DNA of 64,000 nt, taken from positions 32,143,295 through 32,207,294 of the forward strand of contig OU015524.1 in the NCBI GenBank assembly GCA_907165065.1, given 5' to 3'. Each line of letters begins with the position of its first letter. The stretch's first letter is position 1. Below the pieces are notes generated by a model. That model did not search any database, was not told the origin of the DNA, and was given only the letters and a program-made list of their open reading frames with translations. The stretch comes from Caprimulgus europaeus (Eukaryota > Chordata > Aves > Caprimulgiformes > Caprimulgidae). Positions 11,456 to 24,351 of this stretch are shown here, piece after piece. A program made the position numbers and the translations under genes.

Positions 11456-14400
11456 GGAAAAAAGTGCAAGAAGGGGAAACGTATTTAAAAGACTATGAAT
11501 CATGTTGAGGGAGCTGTTAATGATCGCCCTTCAGCTGCTAGCACAATGCCTGTAAATGACTATTTAGAAAAAGAGCAACATGAATTCTAATGCCAGTGAT
11601 CAGCACTCTTCTGGTTAGTAGTTACATGTGTGGTGTCATTTTGTGAGGTTAAATCATATCTCTTCTTTCCCAAGCAAGTGTTCAGAATGATTTTGTCTTT
11701 TTTCATTGCTCATTAGAGCAATCAGAAGTGGGGAGAAGCCACTGTGGTTGATGTGTTGTCACTCTCTGATACTAGGAAAGATAACTGACATGTTTTTCCT
11801 TGGAGGAACCTTCTTTCTTGTACAAAAAGCTATATGACTGAGAGCAGAAATGCAAAGCAGGGTTTACTACAATGTGGTCACAATAATTTCTTATGGCCTT
11901 ATCTGTCAGTCTAGTAATTGTCTTCTATAGCTGTGTAAATACAGTGCAGTGTCAAATGAGTCAAGTCAAAATGGTTGCCATAATGCCTTTCTGCAAGACA
12001 CTGTTTTGACATTTCTTTATTTGTCAATGTTATGATAATTTTCCTTCTGTTAATTCTAGATTTAACAGCATTTGAATTCATACCTACCCCATAAAATAAT
12101 ATTTTTCCCACTAAATTACTCTTGCTGTTGTGTTTTAAACTTTTAATCTACCTGTAGGCATATTTTATATTCTCTGTCTGGCTTTCCACTATTTCCTTTG
12201 TACAGTGGAATTCTGCAGAGAGTCCAGCCACAAGGTCTAGGCAGTTCATAAATCCTACTTAATCTCTAAAACCAAATATAATGAGAATTGTTCTCTGGTT
12301 TTGCTCCTGTGACTTGGCACTGACTGGAGATCCTCATCCAGTCTCTAGAAAATGAATTTAAATGCAATTTTTGTGGGGATATTTTCTCAGAAATCAGCTA
12401 TACCTTGTAATATGTTTTCATATAGTTGTCTATTTTTAACCAAATCCATTCATGAATTTTATGGATATCAAATTTTAAAACAAAAATATTAACAATGAAA
12501 CCTCCCAGTCAAGACTTATTAAATCTAGATTAAATTGTTTCCTATTCATTCAGAATACAAAATGTCAATCCTTGTTGTTTTTCAAAGGGTGGATAACATA
12601 GTTTTTCTCCTTTAGAGATCTTTACATGATGAATTTTAGCCTGGAGCACAGTGTTCTCAAACCATGTATTGTATTTTTGAGTAAAGTTGATCTATTTCAG
12701 TATGTCAGCAAGAATTAGACCTTTGGGCTCATGCTCAGTCTCATCATTACTGTTTGAAAGGCTCGGTGTTTCCTCTGTAACTGTCTGGGGTAGAAGAGTC
12801 AGAATTGCCTGGGACACTTACCTTTTTCTAATAACACACCACTGAGAGAGGAAACCTCCATCTCTACTCTCAGACCCAATAATGACTCACTAAAAGGTGA
12901 AGGGGGATCTCTGGGAAGCAGCTTAGACTGTCTGTTTCATAATTCTCTGGAAGCAAGGCTAAAGATGCTAGGTTTGAGATATTTATTAGTTCATTGTTTG
13001 TTATTTACATTTTAATAAATAAATAAAACACAAATGAGGAGTTGTCTCAGTGGCAGCAGCAGGAAAAGTATTGCTGGAGGGAATTTATAGTGAGAAATAA
13101 TTCTGGAAAGGTTATGCTTTATTATACCTGAAACTAAAGCCCTATGTAGTCACTCTTCAGGGGAGTCATGTCTCTCTGATCACAACTAAACACTCTAGAA
13201 AGTGGGCTTCTACAACCAGGCACACCCCAGCCCGTTTCCTTCTTGCTTTCTTCTAATGTTTCTCTGGGACACTCCAGCTTCACAGTGGGCATCCCAGTCA
13301 GGTGAATGACAGGTGGGTAGTCAGAGGGAGAATTTACCTGACCAAGTGTGTTGTTTGGAGAAAGCATATCTCCATTAGCAATTGGTCAATGTCAGATCAT
13401 TGTAACACACCTTTCTGCTTTAGTTTATTCCCAGCCATATTGCAACTTCATTCTGCACTCGGCTGCTTAACCAGAAAAGGAACTGGAAGGTATAGATACT
13501 TGCAGGTCAAAGGCCATGCCCCCCAGTGCCAAAAATATCAGAACCAACCCAAACCACTTCCTTCTGAGTTTGACTGGCTTTCATTTCAAATGAGGGGAAG
13601 ATTTCTGTGTCTGTCAGTTGTCACTGTACTAGACAGCCAAGCAGCAAGCTCTGCAGTGTCCCACAAAACACTTAGAAAGTGGAATAGCAGGCAGGCAGGC
13701 AATGGGGCAACATTTCCTTGCCAATAATGTTCCTGCAGATTTCAGATACATTAAACTGGTGTTTTTCAGGATAAAATCATTCCACGGACACTTCCGTGCA
13801 GCTGCAGTTCTGACAATGGTGATTGACAGAAACAGGCTGGGAAATGTGTTCAGTGCCCTAAAGAAAGGCTGAGGAAGGCAAAGAGAGTGGCAAAATGGGG
13901 TGGGGGAGGAGCTACATAGAGCAGGAATGTGAGGAGAATTTTCTCTCTTCCTAATACTTTGCATCATGAAGAAAAGCCTGTTCCCAAAGCCTCGTTGGCC
14001 CTTATTGCTTTTATTCCTCAGTAGAGAACACAACGAACGCATATGCAACAGCTACTGGATGGGACTGCATCTACCATGCTTTTCACGATGCCAAGCATCA
14101 CTTTTTTCTTATTAATGAATTAATTGAATTTCTTCTCCTGTCTTTCCCTACTTGTTTGTTTTGTGTTCTCTTGATTGAATAAACAATTTCCATTCTTAAC
14201 TCTAAAAGACTTTGCTATCTTGCTGTTGAACAGATAGGTGTGATTTTAAAAGCAAAACACATATAATTTTTGCCTCAGTAGTGATGTTGTCATGTGCAAA
14301 AGCCTATCTGTGAACATGGTTGTAGATAGATCAGTATTTTCATTATGTTTATACTGAAGGGGCTTCTTTGTAGTACTAAGAAATCAGTAGAGGTGTCTAT

Positions 14401-14892
14401 CTGACTGTTAAGAGATATGGTACAAAACTAACGGAGGGAAAACAATGAGGGTATTATTTTCAGTCTGACCACTACTTCGACACTATAAGTTTCCTTATCA
14501 GAAACTGCAAATATCCCAGAAGTATATTGATAAGTCAGATATTTTGATTAGTCTTTTCTGAAGCTTGCTGAAGCCAATAGGAGTTTTTCCATTGACTTGT
14601 AAAAGTTAGGAAGCAGGTTGTCTGTGTTTCACGGCAGAATCCATGATGACTGTATACACTTGTTCTCAAATTTCTGTTATTTTCTCTCAAAGCAGAATGA
14701 CTATTATGTTCTCTAAAACTGCATTCTCCAGCTCTTCGGTGATCTTTTTCATAATTTTCAAGCTTTGGCTTCATAAAACTTCTGTATGTCCATTAAGCCT
14801 TTGGCACAGCTGCTGTCTGCTCTTTGAAGAACACAGCATTTCACACTAAGGACTACTTGTTTTTAATGCATTATTTCCACAGCCTTATTTGG

Positions 14893-14960
14893 GAAGTCAG
14901 GGATCTAGACTGGCTTCTAGTTTGTGCCACTTCCTCACTGTGTGTCACTTTGTATTACAG
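14893..14960 (+). repeat. Possible ancient MIR/L3-like SINE remnant
   Basis: The order of motifs follows the tRNA-headed SINE layout: AAGTCAGGGATCTAGACTGG, then TTTGTGCCACTTCCTCACTG and TGTGTCACTTTG. In known MIR/L3-like repeats these correspond to the 'gtcagg...cctgggttc', 'tgccactgactcactg' and 'tgtgaccttgg' blocks. It is highly diverged and the call is by eye. Confidence 0.4.
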
Positions 14961-17900
14961 TGGGCTGAGATAAGGTAAATACAAACTCCTCTTCCTAGGG
15001 TTTGGCTGCACCCCAGTCAGGAGCCCAGAGTATGAAATCAAAGGGGAGCTATATTGGCTCTTAATATAAATAGCTTATACAGAGCACAGCATCCTACTTT
15101 GCAGTACAGGATTGCGACAGAGCAGTATAGCTCTGGAATTTTGCTAGAACACAGAACTGTGCAGAAGAGAGAGATGTGAAGCTAGCTTATTAGATGTCAT
15201 TTATAATCTGTTATTAAGATACAGAAAGTTTCCTCTAAATATTATTATAATCAACCATTTTATTCATATATAGGTTCTGAGCCATATTTGCTATAAGTTT
15301 AGGCTTTTTTCAAATAAATGTAGGTGACATATAGCCCTATGAAGTGAATGGCATAGGGACTGCCAAATTTTGGTTTTTAACATGGCAGAGACAGTGCCTC
15401 TTGCTGTTTCCTTATTCACAGCCTAAACTTCATAATTGTCATGTTCATCATAAAATCCTGACAGTCTTTTAAGATACTGGCTCCCTGGAAATATTCCTTG
15501 AAAAAATATCAAGGAATGACTTTCAGCTTCTGTTTTATCTAAGGTCTCTTCTGGTACTTGTAATATTTTATTTGTGCAAATGGTCACCCAATTCCCTCTT
15601 TTGATCACTTGAAACAAGAGGATAATGAGAGGTAAGCCTTAACAAATGCTTAGTTTCTGTTAACAATGAGGAAAATTTCATTGGGAGTGAAAAAACTGTG
15701 TGAGCAATGAATAAGTTGCTGCAAATAACAGAACTGACTTGCAGTGTTTGTGAATGAATTGAGGATCTGGGTTTTATGTTTGTTTGTTGATTTCTGGTTT
15801 ATTCTATTCCTAATGGAAATTGTGCTATATGGATGGTTAGACTATTACCAAGATTATTACATAGCAACATAATGGTTAGATTTTTTGGTCCAGAAAAAAA
15901 AGTATTTTCCTTGGCATATTCAACAGCATAAACAATTTGGGGATGCATTCTGTTTATCTATATACATTTCTAAATGACAGGGAGCCCAAGGAAGATATAA
16001 TTTCAGATAATGTGTTGAATTTTAGGAAAAAAAATTCCTTGCAAGCAGAAGAAAAAAAAAAAATCAATGCTCCAAAACATAAAGTGCTGCTTTTGTAGTT
16101 TGTGTGGCTGTGCCTGCATTGAGGAAACTCTGTCTTACCCAGACTAGCTTCACAGTTATCTATGGTATGCAATCTCTCAAAATGAAGTGGGGTTCCGTTC
16201 TTGCACGTTTATTCAGATTTCCTTCCAAAAGACAATGTGCACACCTATTGACCAGGTGCCTTGCAAATACCCTTGACATCTGTTTAGATAAAACTTACAT
16301 TTAACGGTAGTCTGACAAGACTATTTATTCCTAGTAACTGTCTGCCATAATAATTAGTAGATATTGTGTTTAACTGATGACAGAATGGTTCCCCTAGCTT
16401 CAAGCTTTTGGCTTTTTTGCTGAAGACCTGAGGCTGCATCTGTAGTACAATTTACAGCAGAATATGGGTTTTCATTCATTTATCCCCAGGAGACTGAGAC
16501 AGTTTACAAGCTTTATGCATTTTATAAGATCAAAGGGCTTGAGAATGAAAGATGATGTTCAGATTTATTAGCATTATTATTAACTCAAATGACAGTTTAC
16601 AGTTACAGTGTTTTTCCTGATGAATGGCAAGATGTTTCAAATGCATTCACAAATGCTTCTACAAATATCGATGGTGCAGGTAACTGACAGCTTTTTGAAG
16701 GTTTTAAAAGTAAATGAGAGTCTTACACAAGATGACGATGCATCTTTACATTTTAACTGGTTTTCCACCTCTTTTTTTATTTTTCCAAGTTTGCACTTAC
16801 ATCCTAACATATTTTTACCTGATCTTCTATCTCATTTTTTTTCATCTAGATTCAGAGCAATAATAGAATGTTGCCTTAACTTTTAGTTCAAATGATAACC
16901 CATCTTAGAACCTCAGTTACTGTGCTGCAAATCTCAAATTGCTCCACTGATAGCTGGGAGGTTGATCTGGACTGATATTGCAGTATAAATTATTGCTAAC
17001 CTGTTTCTGAAATTCACAGTGAATTAAAGCCTACAAAATCAACTAGTGTTTCACATCAGTATGATTTAATTATGATGAAAATTTCAAACAAGTTAACTAG
17101 CATTTTAATATCAAAGTGTTGGTCTCTAATTTAGGCAAGTACTGCTATAATTATTAGTAAGTACCCTAACACTCCTGAAAAACTAATAAAGCTCTAAAAG
17201 TCTAGTATGCATATGGATGATTAAGGAGGCAATATGATTGAGAGGTCTAAAAACCACTCAGAGTTAGGACATGCATATTCAATGTGCAGTGAAATTATCT
17301 TTTTTTGTATGTATCATATACAAGATTTGCTTAAAAAAAATAAATTTCTAAAGTGGTATAATTTCAACAGTAATGTACTCAGATAAATTTGCAAAAGAAA
17401 TAGGTGCATTCCTGTTGTGTTGCTTGAATCCAGAATCAGAATCCTTAAGAAATCAGTTTTTTTCAAAAAAAGAAAAACAGTGCAGTTGTTACAAAAGAAA
17501 ATTGCTATGATATTTGTGGATTAGAAAAGCTTTGTGCTTCACATAGTTCAGAGAAATGGAATGAGAATTGTTCAGTTTAGAGATTATTTCCTGTTTCCAC
17601 AGTTCTTGCTTCTGCTACTGTTTCAACACAAACCATATTTTCGCTGTTCTGTTCTTTCTTGGGTATGAAACAACAACACTAGGTCATAAAAAATCCTTTT
17701 ATTTATTGCTGCTTGACTTACCAAATCTCCCCAGATGCTTTTGTTAATGGATTTATTATGAACCTTTCTGAGATAAAATCTAACACAAATAAGCCAAAAA
17801 TCTTTTGTCAATTGAACACAAAATTAGAATAACCTTTACTTATGGAATATTGTTTTCAGTTTATTGCGAGTTACCTCCTGAAATCAACTTTCCCTATACA

Positions 17901-20106
17901 GTCAATATACTAGCACTCAGCAATCTTCTCCAGAACTACCATTTGACTTTATGGCAGGGTTTGTTGTAGTTACCTGTTCTCATCTTTCTCTGGCCTTAGG
18001 GAAGAACTTTTTCCTTTCTATTCCTTATTTTTCTCAGCAATTTGAGAGACTCCTATCCATTTTTCCCAGGCAGTAAAGGTGAAAGCATCTCTGTAATGAA
18101 AACTTGTGTGAGGAGAGCAGAGCAATTTGCAGTGTCACGACATTATGACACTGGCATCCCAACACAGCATGTTAACTTTCTGCTCCCAAGCAAGGAGCAT
18201 GCCATGCAGCTGCCCCTGGCAGGGTGTCAGAACTGCTCCCGACTTCTCTTGTCCTCTGCTACAAAAGATGTAAAAACCTTCAATCCTTGTTATCCAGCAG
18301 TATAAGAATACAGAATGGCAAAAGGCAAGGGGTGGGGGGTGAAATTGTCTTGCGGCTTTTGGGGAAAATTAGTTGTGTTGCTAAGAGTTTTATACTTTTA
18401 GTTAAGAGTATAAAAGCAGTGCTCTTTCTGGGGCTTAACTTTCATGATGCACAGCTTACTTTTTGAATAGTAGCTACTGAGGATTGATGATAGGGTCAAA
18501 CCTGCTTTCAGCATCTCAAGATCTAAATTTGGCCCAGTGAACTGGGCACAATAGCTGTGTGACAGACAGCTACAAGGAGGACAACCCTACGAGCTGCTGA
18601 GCAGCAGGCACTGAGCCCCAGGGTTTATGACGACTGCTTTATTGCAGGTTAACCACAGAGTTTCATTCAGCCATGTGTCACCTGCTGTACTTCTACAAGC
18701 TAAGGGAGCTGCTAGCTTCAAAACTATTTTTCAGATAAAGAATGAATGTGGGCTCCTTTCCTGTCCCCAAGTTCTGCTTTTGCTTTTCATACCTACCATG
18801 GTTGATCATGCAGCTGGTCATCCCATTAGGACAGCCCTATTCTCCTGTTAATATCAGTAGAGTGTGTGAGGAACATTTACCAAGGTAGCACTGCAAAACT
18901 CAGAGGCTCATCCAAGGAAGGAACAACAGCCATGGACCACAGAGGAGACATCTGTGAATCATCTGATGATCATCAATAAAAACTTCACCCTAACCCAAGT
19001 CAGATAGATGCTGAAGGAATACAGAGTCAAAAGTGTTTGAAAATGGTCCTTTGCACTTCTTATCCAAGGGACTCAGAGGGGTTTGTATTACACACAAGAA
19101 AGAGACTCATCCCTCAAAGAGTTGGCATGGAAAGGCTAAATTCAGGTATGCAAGCTTGATGGAGATCAGGTCTAAGCCTGACAAGTTAAACATTGCACTA
19201 AGGGTTGTGGAGAGCAGGTGGAGTATTTTACTGGTGGATAGTTAGCGGTTTGTAGCAGTAGAAGCTATTTGGTGTGGGAAAACTCTTTTTGGTACTCATA
19301 GTTTTGCTTAAACACTCAAAGCAGGAGTTGCTCACATTAGCTCCTTACCCAGTGGCTGCAGCACTATCTGTGCTCTTTCAAAGGCATGACTCCCAGTGGC
19401 TGCCTACCACTGCTACTGTCACGCTTCTACCCTCCATGTCCCCACACTTCGAACTTGCTACCATGGAGGGCAGAGAAGGAGGGAAAACAGAGAAAAAGGA
19501 GGTGGTGCAAGGATCAGCTTGAATACCTTTTCTAAAGGTGGGTCCGCCAATTACTCCATAATTAGAGAGATGATATTAATGGCTGAGCTTAGTTGTCCAG
19601 TTGTGGGTGTCAGATACAATTTGTTCAGAGCCAGATCTGGATAGCATTTACTCTCCAGTGTACATTATGATTACCTACAGACCTCGAGAACTCCTGGAGT
19701 TACACAGCTGCTTAACTCTCTCTAAAACAGGTAAGGGCTAAGTGCTGTGATCAAACCCTCTGTAAGAAATAGAGGCTCATTAACAGGAAAAAGGAAAACA
19801 CACTTCTAAACAGTTTACAGTACTGTATGTTTGTGCAGGAAATGAAACAACCTGTCAGCTGTTTTGAAAACCGAGGGGATAGTTCCTTTCACAGTCGTTA
19901 AACCTCAGTAAAGATATTTTTAAAATAATCAATTGTTTTAGTCTGAGTGAAATAAAATATCTTGTTGACTCTGTATTGTAAAGGCACAATTAAGATTCAC
20001 TTTCTTCTTTTAGATATTTGGGCTGATTTGATTTCACAGGGTACCTTTAATGTCTTACTATGAGGAGAGAAATGGTATGTGGCTGAGTTACACTGTGTGC
20101 CAGGAC

Positions 20107-20160
20107 GCTGAGGCTCAGCAGAGATAAGATAACGTCACAAATAAACAACAGATGGCTGAT
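20107..20160. promoter_or_regulatory. Dense cluster of transcription-factor-like motifs, possible distal enhancer
   Basis: Within 54 bp there is a palindrome GCTGAG-G-CTCAGC (20107-20119) related to MAF half-sites. It is followed by AGATAAGATAA with two overlapping GATA motifs (20122-20132), ACGTCA, a CRE half-site (20132-20137), AAATAAACAA, a forkhead-type site (20139-20148), and CAGATG, an E-box (20149-20154). Individual motifs arise by chance in AT-rich DNA. The closeness and near end-to-end packing is what makes this a candidate. There is no direct proof of function. Confidence 0.25.
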
Positions 20161-21212
20161 GGCCTAATGCTTTGCTTTGGGTGAACACGACAGGGATTTA
20201 TTCTTTCAACCTGTAGAAGGAGCCTCAGAAAGGCTGAAACTGCAGAAATGCATGACATGGGGGTGGATAGAGTTTGTTACGGGGATTCGGTCTGAGAAGA
20301 TGGTATTAGAATACAGATCTATTATTAGGCATCTGCTTCCCATCTCAGTTATACAATGCATAAGTTTTAGATTGAATTCCCCAAGGAATGTCTGGATCAC
20401 TTGCCAATTCGTACGTGCATATCTCTATGTGTCTGTCTTTAAATTCAGACAATAGGCTATATCGTGAACTAGGTTAGAGGTGTACGTTTGTGAAGTGACA
20501 GCAATGTAACTGGAGGCAGCATCTGATCCGTGTTCTCAGTGCGTAGAGAACTCCTTAGTGGTAAACCATTAGTTAAGGATTAATATCCAAAACAGATGGA
20601 AACCTCTGTGCTGTGCATGGATTTACCCACTGAAAAGGCAAGAGTGTGTAAATGTTCTGTAAGACCTGCAAATAGGCAGAAACAACATGGGTCAGGATTT
20701 TTTTTTCTGCCTTATCTCCATTTTCCCTGGTGTTTAAGTATCATAGGATCAGTGCTGTGGATGCTTTCATGTCAGCCTCTGCTAGACTTAAAGTAGGAGC
20801 AATCCCAGGTCCTGAGTGGGGTAGGAAGGAGCCTCAGCATCTCCCCAGGTCAGTAACCTGCCTCATACTAGAGAGCTGGAGCCACTGACAGCTGCCTTGC
20901 AAAAAACAACCCAGGTTGGGTCAAGGATCTGACCATGTTTTACCAGCATCCCCTCACTCCCTGTGAATTTCCCCTTATTAACAATACCATTCTGAAGCCT
21001 TGGAGCAGAGAAAGAAGCATCTATAATACTGCACAGCTCTTCCCCTGGCAGCCATGTCCCAGCCCTACTAAAGGCAAGAAGACCGTAGTTTCATTTCCTT
21101 GATTTCTCTAAGGGACAGGTGTCTCGATCCAATATCTGGGAAGGTTTCGATACGATCCCAGGACCAAGATTAAGACACCAAAGAGGTCAAATGCTGTACA
21201 TCCAAAACACAT

Positions 21213-21218
21213 TTTATT
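21213..21218 (-). promoter_or_regulatory. LTR polyadenylation signal AATAAA
   Basis: AATAAA on the minus strand lies about 310 bp downstream of the LTR's TATA-like box. It fits the R-region signal of the solo LTR. It is the main argument for the minus orientation of this element. Confidence 0.7.
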
Positions 21219-21523
21219 ACAAAAAAAAAAGTAAAAATAAAAAATAAAATAAAACCAGAAAAAATAATAAAAGAGAGTAGCAATAGGATAGGGTGGAATG
21301 AAAGATGGAAATCAAGCAAGCATTTGGGATAGGGCTGCAAGAGTAGTCACCACCATGGATCCTGTGGCGAGGTAGTGGTGAGGGGAGCGAAGGGATCTTA
21401 GTCCCTCGGTGGTGCAGTGGCAGGCAGTCACACACACAGCTTGCTCCAGCGGTGGTGAGGTGAGGTGAGGTGTACTGCAATCAGGTGGTCATCACCCCCC
21501 CAAACTTGCCCCTGCAGATCCTT

Positions 21524-21531
21524 CTTAAATA
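21524..21531 (-). promoter_or_regulatory. LTR TATA-like box TATTTAAG
   Basis: A TATTTAAG motif on the minus strand sits at the expected U3/R position of the solo LTR. Such a box could still drive transcription toward lower coordinates, but activity cannot be judged from sequence. Confidence 0.6.
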
Positions 21532-23104
21532 CCAGTTTGAGGGCCATGGTTTCCATGGCAATGACATGTCTCCAGCTCTGTGCCCCCTAGCGACTGCTGC
21601 ATGCTTGGGGCAGGAGCATGCCTGGGCAGAATGTTTTCACAAGTGGGGTTTTCTGGGACCCTGTGATCTTGTGACTGTCCTTGCAAGCAATCTTTGAGAC
21701 ATAAATTCATAGTGCAGTCCCTCACAACAGGTTGTGCAGAGACTGAGGGAAACTAGTCCAGTGAATTAGAGAAAAGCAACCCAGCACCTCCTTCTCTTCT
21801 AATATTTGGTAATAAGTATGTTTCAGTGCAGGAAAGATGCTGCCTTTGGTGTATCTGAGGGGTAACTGAGACTGTTGTGGTATCTACTGGGTTGTAGTGG
21901 AAGGAAGAGAAGGACGTTGAACTTCAGCACCAGCAAACTGACTCTGCTAAATACATATAGCAAAATTCTGATCAGATCAAAGAAAGAAATGTATCCATTA
22001 AATTGTACTTCTCTGAAGCAATTTCAGGCTAGCATAAGTTGCTCTATTAATAAATAAAGATACAGATTTGACAAGCAGTTCTCTCTCCTTACACAGAGAA
22101 TCTAAGGAATGAAAAGTAACCACTGAGGTAATTCTTTTGCCTTTGAATTTCCACAGTCTTCTGCAAAGCAAAAAAATACATTAATGTGATGTTCTTGTCA
22201 AATTCTTTGCCATGTCATTTATGATCCAAGCCAATGTGTTTAAGAATGGGTGTATGTTACCAAAGTTAGTAGCGGTTAGGTGTGAAAAAGCTCTCAAGTC
22301 TGATCCCAACTAGAGTGGGAGAAAAGGTGTTGAAATTCCAAAGTTTACCCAAAAGTTGTCTTCTTATCTCCATGGTGAGCTAAGCCGGCTTCCTGGGGCT
22401 GCTAATGTAGGTGAGAGGCCGATGCTTTACGGCTGAAGGCAATGTCCAACTCATTAGTATTTCAGTTCTTCAAAGTGTGGAAGGATGGGACTACTGTGCC
22501 ATTGAAACCATCCTAATGTGAGAGTTCTGGTAGAGTTTAGGGGCTATACATCTTTTATTCTGCCTTTGCCAATCAACCTGAGTATGCAGTCACTGTTGGT
22601 CCAGGATTTTCAGGTGATAAATCAGCTTCATCATACCTACAGATACATAAAACCTACATCTTTCTTTTTACACCCAGATAAGTATCCCAGTTACTGTAAA
22701 CAGTGCTCATGGGGTGGAAAGGAAAATTGGATACCTCTTTCCTGTTCTTTCTGTAACTATAAATCAGTCTGGCTCAATTAAACCCAGCTGGTACGATTGC
22801 ATAGGAACAGCCATATCTCTTCCAGCCATAGTGTGTTTACAACCTTATTTAATTGCATTGTACTTCATTTTTGCTGACTACTGAGCTGATCTCTTAAAAG
22901 GTTAGAAGACAAATGAGGCATGATAGTAACATAGTAAGTTCTCAGAGGAAAATTTTCTCTCTGAGGACATAGTAGAAAGGGATGGGTGGAGATCTCAGTT
23001 CCCAGTAAACCTTTGCAGGTGGGGAGGGAAGTTAATAGCTAAGGGACTAGTCAAACTATTTCCTTCCTGAAAAAAAAAAAGTGTCAAAGACCATTGCACT
23101 GATC

Positions 23105-23126
23105 AAAAAAAAAAAAAAAAAAAAAA
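23105..23126. repeat. Poly(A) tract, 22 bases
   Basis: This is an uninterrupted A-run. A second A-rich tract lies about 30 bp upstream. No retroposed sequence is recognisable in front of it. Confidence 0.8.
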
Positions 23127-24322
23127 GCTGTGGATTAATTATTAAGTTTTGCATTTTCATTTTCAGTACAAAAAAATCATTCTAAGTGGAGAGAAAAAAT
23201 AAATAAATAAATGGGAATGGAGAATAAAGTCCCTTTCATGAAAAAAGATGTAATGAGCAGAGAAAATTGCCTCTTTTCATTACAGCCTTAAGCTTGACCT
23301 CATGCTCTGTCTCACAAGCTGTATTTTCCATTATTATCCTCAGAAATTTCTTATATTCCATGTCCTTTTTCTTCCTATTGAAGAAATTCAGACAATGACA
23401 GTGATGGTCGTGATGAGGGACCCTGTTTTATGGGAGCTAACCTGTGGCTGTTGTTCATCCACTCAAGGCATCTAAAGAACTTGAAAGTGTTTCTCTTCCA
23501 GTATTTGTAGTCAATTAATACTTTCACCCTCAGCTGATGGTATTTCAGATTGAGTAAACTGTATCTATCATTGCTAAAATGGAGCTGTCGGATACATGAA
23601 CCCCTGATTTCTTTCTTTTTTTTTAAAAAAAAAAAAAGAGGAAAAACTTTATGGATAGATAAAGCAAGTAGGAATCTATCGTAGCATCATTTTCAGATGG
23701 CATAAAAAGAAAATCTAAATCTTTTATTAATCACCAGCAACAATTGTTTCTTTTTAAACTTAAAACTTGGCAAGTGCATTATATCTAATTCTCTCAGTGT
23801 TTTACTGAGGGGGTAGAAGCTGATAGGAGAGAGTGGCAAAAATATTTATACCTCCTTTAGAAAATAAAATATAATCAGTCCTGAGTACAGCATTAGATTT
23901 CACTAGAAACAGGGGCATTTTGAAGAATGAACTCATTGATGTAGCTAAAATCTTAATTAATGACATAATGCCATATCCATCTAAAGAGATCTAGAATGCA
24001 TAAATATTCAGAAATATGCAAAGAAATTAACAAGAAGAAACACATTTGATTTTTTAAAATTTCTTTATTCCATCATTTTTCTTCAATAGCAAAGGATCAG
24101 CCTACACTATCCATTGGTCTTCACCATCATGCACCATTTTGGGATCTTGAATCTGAGTTGCTTATCAGTCATAGCCTGGGAGTTTATTTATAAGCCACTG
24201 TTTTCCAGTATATGGTAATTTTTATCTGTTTTGGTTTGTTTTGTTTTTTTTTTCCCCATGTACATATAGCCAGCATTCCTGAGCATACTGCTGTGCATTT
24301 GGCTGTTTTAGAAGAGAGTCTT

Positions 24323-24351
24323 AAAAACAAACAAACAAACAAACAAATAAA
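24323..24351. repeat. (AAAC)n simple repeat
   Basis: Five perfect or near-perfect AAAC units grade into AAAT. It is a simple microsatellite. Confidence 0.8.

Larger units (their letters stand above)
10817..21119. other. Unique DNA without a supported gene, 10.3 kb
   Basis: No exon, tRNA or snRNA was recognised. The longest frames (13302-13727 plus and 13629-14048 minus) overlap on opposite strands, which argues that both are chance. A 27-base A-run lies at 11429-11455. An AATAAA at about 14177 follows a T-rich stretch but has no coding frame upstream. An old SINE remnant (14893-14960), a 9-bp hairpin (15493-15517) and a possible enhancer-like motif cluster (20107-20160) are listed separately. 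Confidence 0.55.
21120..21726 (-). mobile_element. Complete solo LTR of an avian endogenous retrovirus
   Basis: This 607-bp unit is flanked by a perfect 5-bp target-site duplication ACAGG (21115-21119 and 21727-21731). Read on the minus strand it opens TGTGAGGGAC and closes CGAGACA, giving the TG...CA ends of a retroviral LTR. On the same strand a TATTTAAG box lies at 21524-21531 and an AATAAA polyadenylation signal at 21213-21218, in the U3-R-U5 order expected, with about 90 bp after the signal. No internal retroviral sequence or second LTR is present, so the provirus was lost by recombination between its LTRs. The family name is not known to me; a 5-bp duplication is compatible with ERVL or with some gammaretrovirus-like elements. 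It includes a short GGTGA tandem run near 21453-21472. Confidence 0.88.

Noticed and set aside
13302..14048. Two frames of about 140 codons on opposite strands
   Set aside because: They overlap, neither has a domain, and the plus frame does not coincide with any exon signals I trust.
14100..14215. AATAAA after a T-rich stretch, resembling a gene's 3' end
   Set aside because: No coding sequence or exon lies upstream; isolated AATAAA motifs are expected in AT-rich DNA.
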